Source: Rhynchonema sp. JSB1_4 (lineage: Eukaryota; Nematoda; Chromadorea; Monhysterida; Xyalidae). From it: 64,000 bases of DNA. The first letter of the stretch is position 1; each line of letters starts with the position of its first letter. A model generated the notes under the pieces. That model worked only from the letters and a program-made list of their open reading frames with translations, was not told the DNA's origin and searched no databases. The DNA is taken from contig JASAMV010004258.1 of NCBI GenBank assembly GCA_030248065.1, positions 1-64,000 on the forward strand. Reading direction: 5' to 3'. The translations under genes were made by a program, and so were the position numbers. Below are positions 61,901-64,000 of this stretch, piece after piece.

Positions 61901-63015
61901 GTGCTCAAAATTTTATACGGCTCCGTATCTAGACGATGTTACACCCACATTATATAGCTGTAGCGTTACTCTCATAATGTCAACGCCCCGATTCGGAGGT
62001 TCTGTCCCAATTCTACCTTTTGGGCCCGAAATCCACACGGTGCGCATATTGAAACTCGGTTCCTAACGGTCGTTGGGTGTACACTTGCTCTTACTTGGGC
62101 TTGTCATTCGACATTACCATTAGAACCGACATTGTGAGCGATGTCAAGCTTGTTGATCGCATCTTATCAATCTTGGTCACGTGACTGCTTTTGAGTTTTG
62201 GAATATTCCAAGATTCGTGACGTTACTTGTTTCGACTGGCTGACGAACAAGTGTGGTTTCCAGACTGCAGCAAAGTCGACCTTTATATTTGTCGAGTATC
62301 GATAAATCTCGAAATGTCCTTGATTCAAAAAAGACTAATACGATTACCAAGTTTGATACCTGGCTGTCGAACCGGTTGACCGTCAGCATTTATTTCCATA
62401 TTTTAATGTTCCCATTGTCAGGGTCGTGTACTGTCGCTGAAGGCGCGCGATTGCGACGACAAACCCGCCGCCGACCGGATGGTTTCGGAGGCGAAGGCGT
62501 GTTTCCTCGGTTCGCTATCGATTATGTCCAATCACATTCCGTCGTTGCGACAACTCACCGGGGTCTATCAGATCGAGGGCAATTTGAAGATGGCTGAGAA
62601 GGTTTTGCGGTTAGTTTCATGATGTTGACAAAATTTGCTGACATCCGGGTCGGGTAGGGACTATAGTTGTTTGGTATTCACGTGTAGCGTCAGTGCGTCT
62701 CTTCGCTGACAACAAGCCAGGTGCGCGTGGTGCTATTATATTTGAAGTTAGAAACTTTGAATGCAACATGTGTGTTGTGCATCGTGTACTTTTGGTTGTC
62801 TGTTTCGACCGTGACTCAAAAAACACAAATGTTTTTGCAGCGACTTGGTTCGAATCGAGCCGTTGGAGCACGAGACCTGGCAACGACTCGGTCAAGTGTT
62901 GGCCGAACAAAACCGATTTGATGAAGCCACCGAATGTTTCGGTACGGCCACACAATTGGAAGACTCGGCACCGATTATGCCATTTACGGTCATACCTAGA
63001 GTTGTGCACTTGTAG
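55919..63015 (+). CDS. TTC7: Tetratricopeptide repeat protein 7, PI4K scaffold (19 exons)
   Basis: Exons: 55919-56033, 56130-56247, 56297-56387, 56619-56772, 56836-56976, 57260-57412, 57478-57575, 57640-57806, 57877-58063, 58140-58225, 58285-58445, 59464-59691, 60220-60387, 60539-60734, 61163-61299, 61431-61554, 61623-61755, 62422-62609, 62841-63015 (TAG). Total 2820 nt, 939 residues, every phase consistent; human TTC7 proteins are about 850. Landmarks: GSRLEHEVEKAR, LLMAKLNYICGD, SRQLAEVLLRG, WYQFALSLM, LLALLLTAENAYHDA, IWLELAELF and the terminal PFTVIPRV. TTC7 binds EFR3 and hyccin/FAM126 and brings PI4-kinase III alpha to the plasma membrane to make PI4P. Introns 11, 12, 14 and 17 carry repeats. 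Exon 3 uses acceptor TTCCCAG at 56296; an upstream TTTTTCAG would break the frame. Confidence 0.95.
58722..58880 (+). repeat. Intronic repeat pair 1, copy a
   Basis: Shares CAATCGAAGCTGCATG, TGTGTCCCAACGGTCGCTGGTCAAACG and CATCACCATCGGGGCG with 59995-60150 in the same orientation. One copy is in TTC7 intron 11, the other in intron 12. Confidence 0.85.
58977..59395. mobile_element. hAT-like MITE, TATACTTGCG family, copy 2
   Basis: A 419-bp element in TTC7 intron 11 with ends TATACTTGCG and CGCAAGTATA. It is flanked by a perfect 8-bp duplication ACTTCGAC (58969-58976 and 59396-59403) and is nearly identical to 44333-44744. The right end lies 68 bp before exon 12. No coding capacity. Confidence 0.95.
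59995..60150 (+). repeat. Intronic repeat pair 1, copy b
   Basis: Partner of 58722-58880, in TTC7 intron 12. Confidence 0.85.
60865..61016 (+). repeat. Intronic repeat pair 2, copy a
   Basis: Shares GTCAACGCnCCGATTCGGAGGTTCTG, GGTGCGCATATT and GGTTCCTAACGGTCG with 61979-62132. It lies in TTC7 intron 14 and also shares the AACGGTCGCTG motif with pair 1. Confidence 0.85.
61979..62132 (+). repeat. Intronic repeat pair 2, copy b
   Basis: Partner of 60865-61016, in TTC7 intron 17. Confidence 0.85.
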
Positions 63016-64000
63016 CTCGATGGAGACTGGCCTGTTTCCGGATGATTTTGGCTTGTGTCAAACTTGATGATCGCTGACATTTTGTATTGAAGATGTTTTG
63101 TGATTTACTGACATCGCTAAGTTCGACCAGTCTAAAAGTTGTATCCACACTCGTACAACCAGAAACTCGTACACTGGTCAAAAACGGATGTCATCAGCGA
63201 GTCTTGAATACAACAGTCAGGTGATCAAATCAGGACCGAATCGATCATCAAGGTTGATCGGCCTTCATCTCCAGTCACAATAGCAGGTTGCCTATCCCAA
63301 TATTTACTGAATTCTCAAACGCGGTTTTTACCAGCGACTTACGCGTAGAATTTGTTAACGGTGTTGTACCTTGCTAATGATTATTGGTTTCTTTACACAT
63401 GTGAACATGCTACCCATTTTCTGTTAAAATCGTGCTAGTCATGTGTTCTTGAACCTGTGCTCGTGTGAAACAATATTGCGTATATGATCAAAAATACGAG
63501 TTTGATTTATTTTGGTCGCACACAACGTTAGGCGGATATACGAGCACTAGCGTTGACCACTGAAAGCGTGGTGTACAGCAAAACAGTTGTACAGTATAGG
63601 CATACGATAGCTCCAGGTGACAAAGATAGTGAAGAAGCATGACACCGCGCAGCGGATATGCGCTCGCTTGAGAAATGAAACGTTCGGGAAAAGCATGGAC
63701 ATTTGACTTAGACACACACAAGACAAATCTTTGTGCGGCACGATAACTGGTCCAGCGCGACTGGACACAAAACACCTGACTCGGAGATCAGAACTCTAGA
63801 ATTTTCCTCGCAAAACATCCACTAATCACCTTTCTAGTGTCAGCCTAGCAATCTAAATGGGTACATCAACGAAGAATACATCACTCTACGAAAGGCACTA
63901 AACTCGTAGTAACACCGACATAAAAACATCAGGATTTGGGTCCTCCGGTCCACAGAAACGGAATTACACAGACGTTGCATAACGAAAATTTGTTCACGAT
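63016..64000. other. TTC7 3' flank, no gene recognised
   Basis: No canonical AATAAA is visible on the plus strand close to the stop. Open frames are short and unrecognised. Confidence 0.5.

Noticed and set aside
1..64000. tRNA, rRNA, spliced-leader genes and CRISPR arrays
   Set aside because: No cloverleaf with A/B boxes, rRNA core, recognised spliced-leader sequence or regular spacer array was seen on either strand by eye.
1..64000. An autonomous transposase for the MITE families
   Set aside because: No frame with hAT dimerisation or DDE-type features was recognised; the elements here are all non-coding.

Overview
This window is nuclear DNA from an animal with intron-rich genes. A complete cuticle-collagen gene points to a nematode: it has one membrane-anchored N-terminus, an RxxR-type basic stretch, short Gly-X-Y blocks broken by cysteines, and a CPSDCG tail. 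Introns reach about 10.8 kb and repeats are abundant. That is unlike compact Caenorhabditis-type genomes and may suggest a basal, repeat-rich nematode lineage (inference; genus not determined). No prokaryotic, rRNA or tRNA features were seen.

Layout. Bases 1-7.6 kb form a large inverted duplication, with arms of about 3 kb and a loop of about 0.9 kb. Its outer parts carry the 3' exons of an unrecognised gene, called gene X here; its inner parts carry broken pieces of a Storkhead-box (STOX) gene. The full gene X lies at 6.8-9.2 kb on the minus strand. A third, decayed partial copy lies at 10.4-11.2 kb, interrupted by a MITE and a perfect 60-bp palindrome. A minisatellite occupies 12.7-13.3 kb. 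The intact STOX gene runs on the minus strand from 31.6 to 14.2 kb in 8 exons whose phases all agree. A cuticle collagen (minus, 37.1-35.4 kb, 6 exons) and a ZIP8/14-type metal transporter (minus, 43.6-39.3 kb, 5' end not found) follow; one transporter intron holds a 5'-truncated LINE. From 43.6 to 55.1 kb the DNA is a nested pile of short terminal-inverted-repeat elements with 8-bp target duplications (hAT-like), G/C-rich tracts and minisatellites. Much of this pile is intron 1 of a COA5/PET191 gene (plus strand, 3 exons, 51.8-55.8 kb). Only 127 bp after its stop begins TTC7 (plus strand, 19 exons, to 63.0 kb).

The genes are ordinary housekeeping and developmental functions: respiratory-complex-IV assembly, PI4-kinase scaffold, metal import, cuticle and a winged-helix regulator. 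They do not form one pathway, although the COA5-TTC7 spacing resembles a nematode operon. The unusual biology is structural: an inverted duplication carrying gene fragments, the lineage-restricted gene X, and datable nested MITE insertions.

Exon coordinates were read by hand from splice sites and reading-frame phase. Family assignments rest on remembered family sequence features, not on searches.
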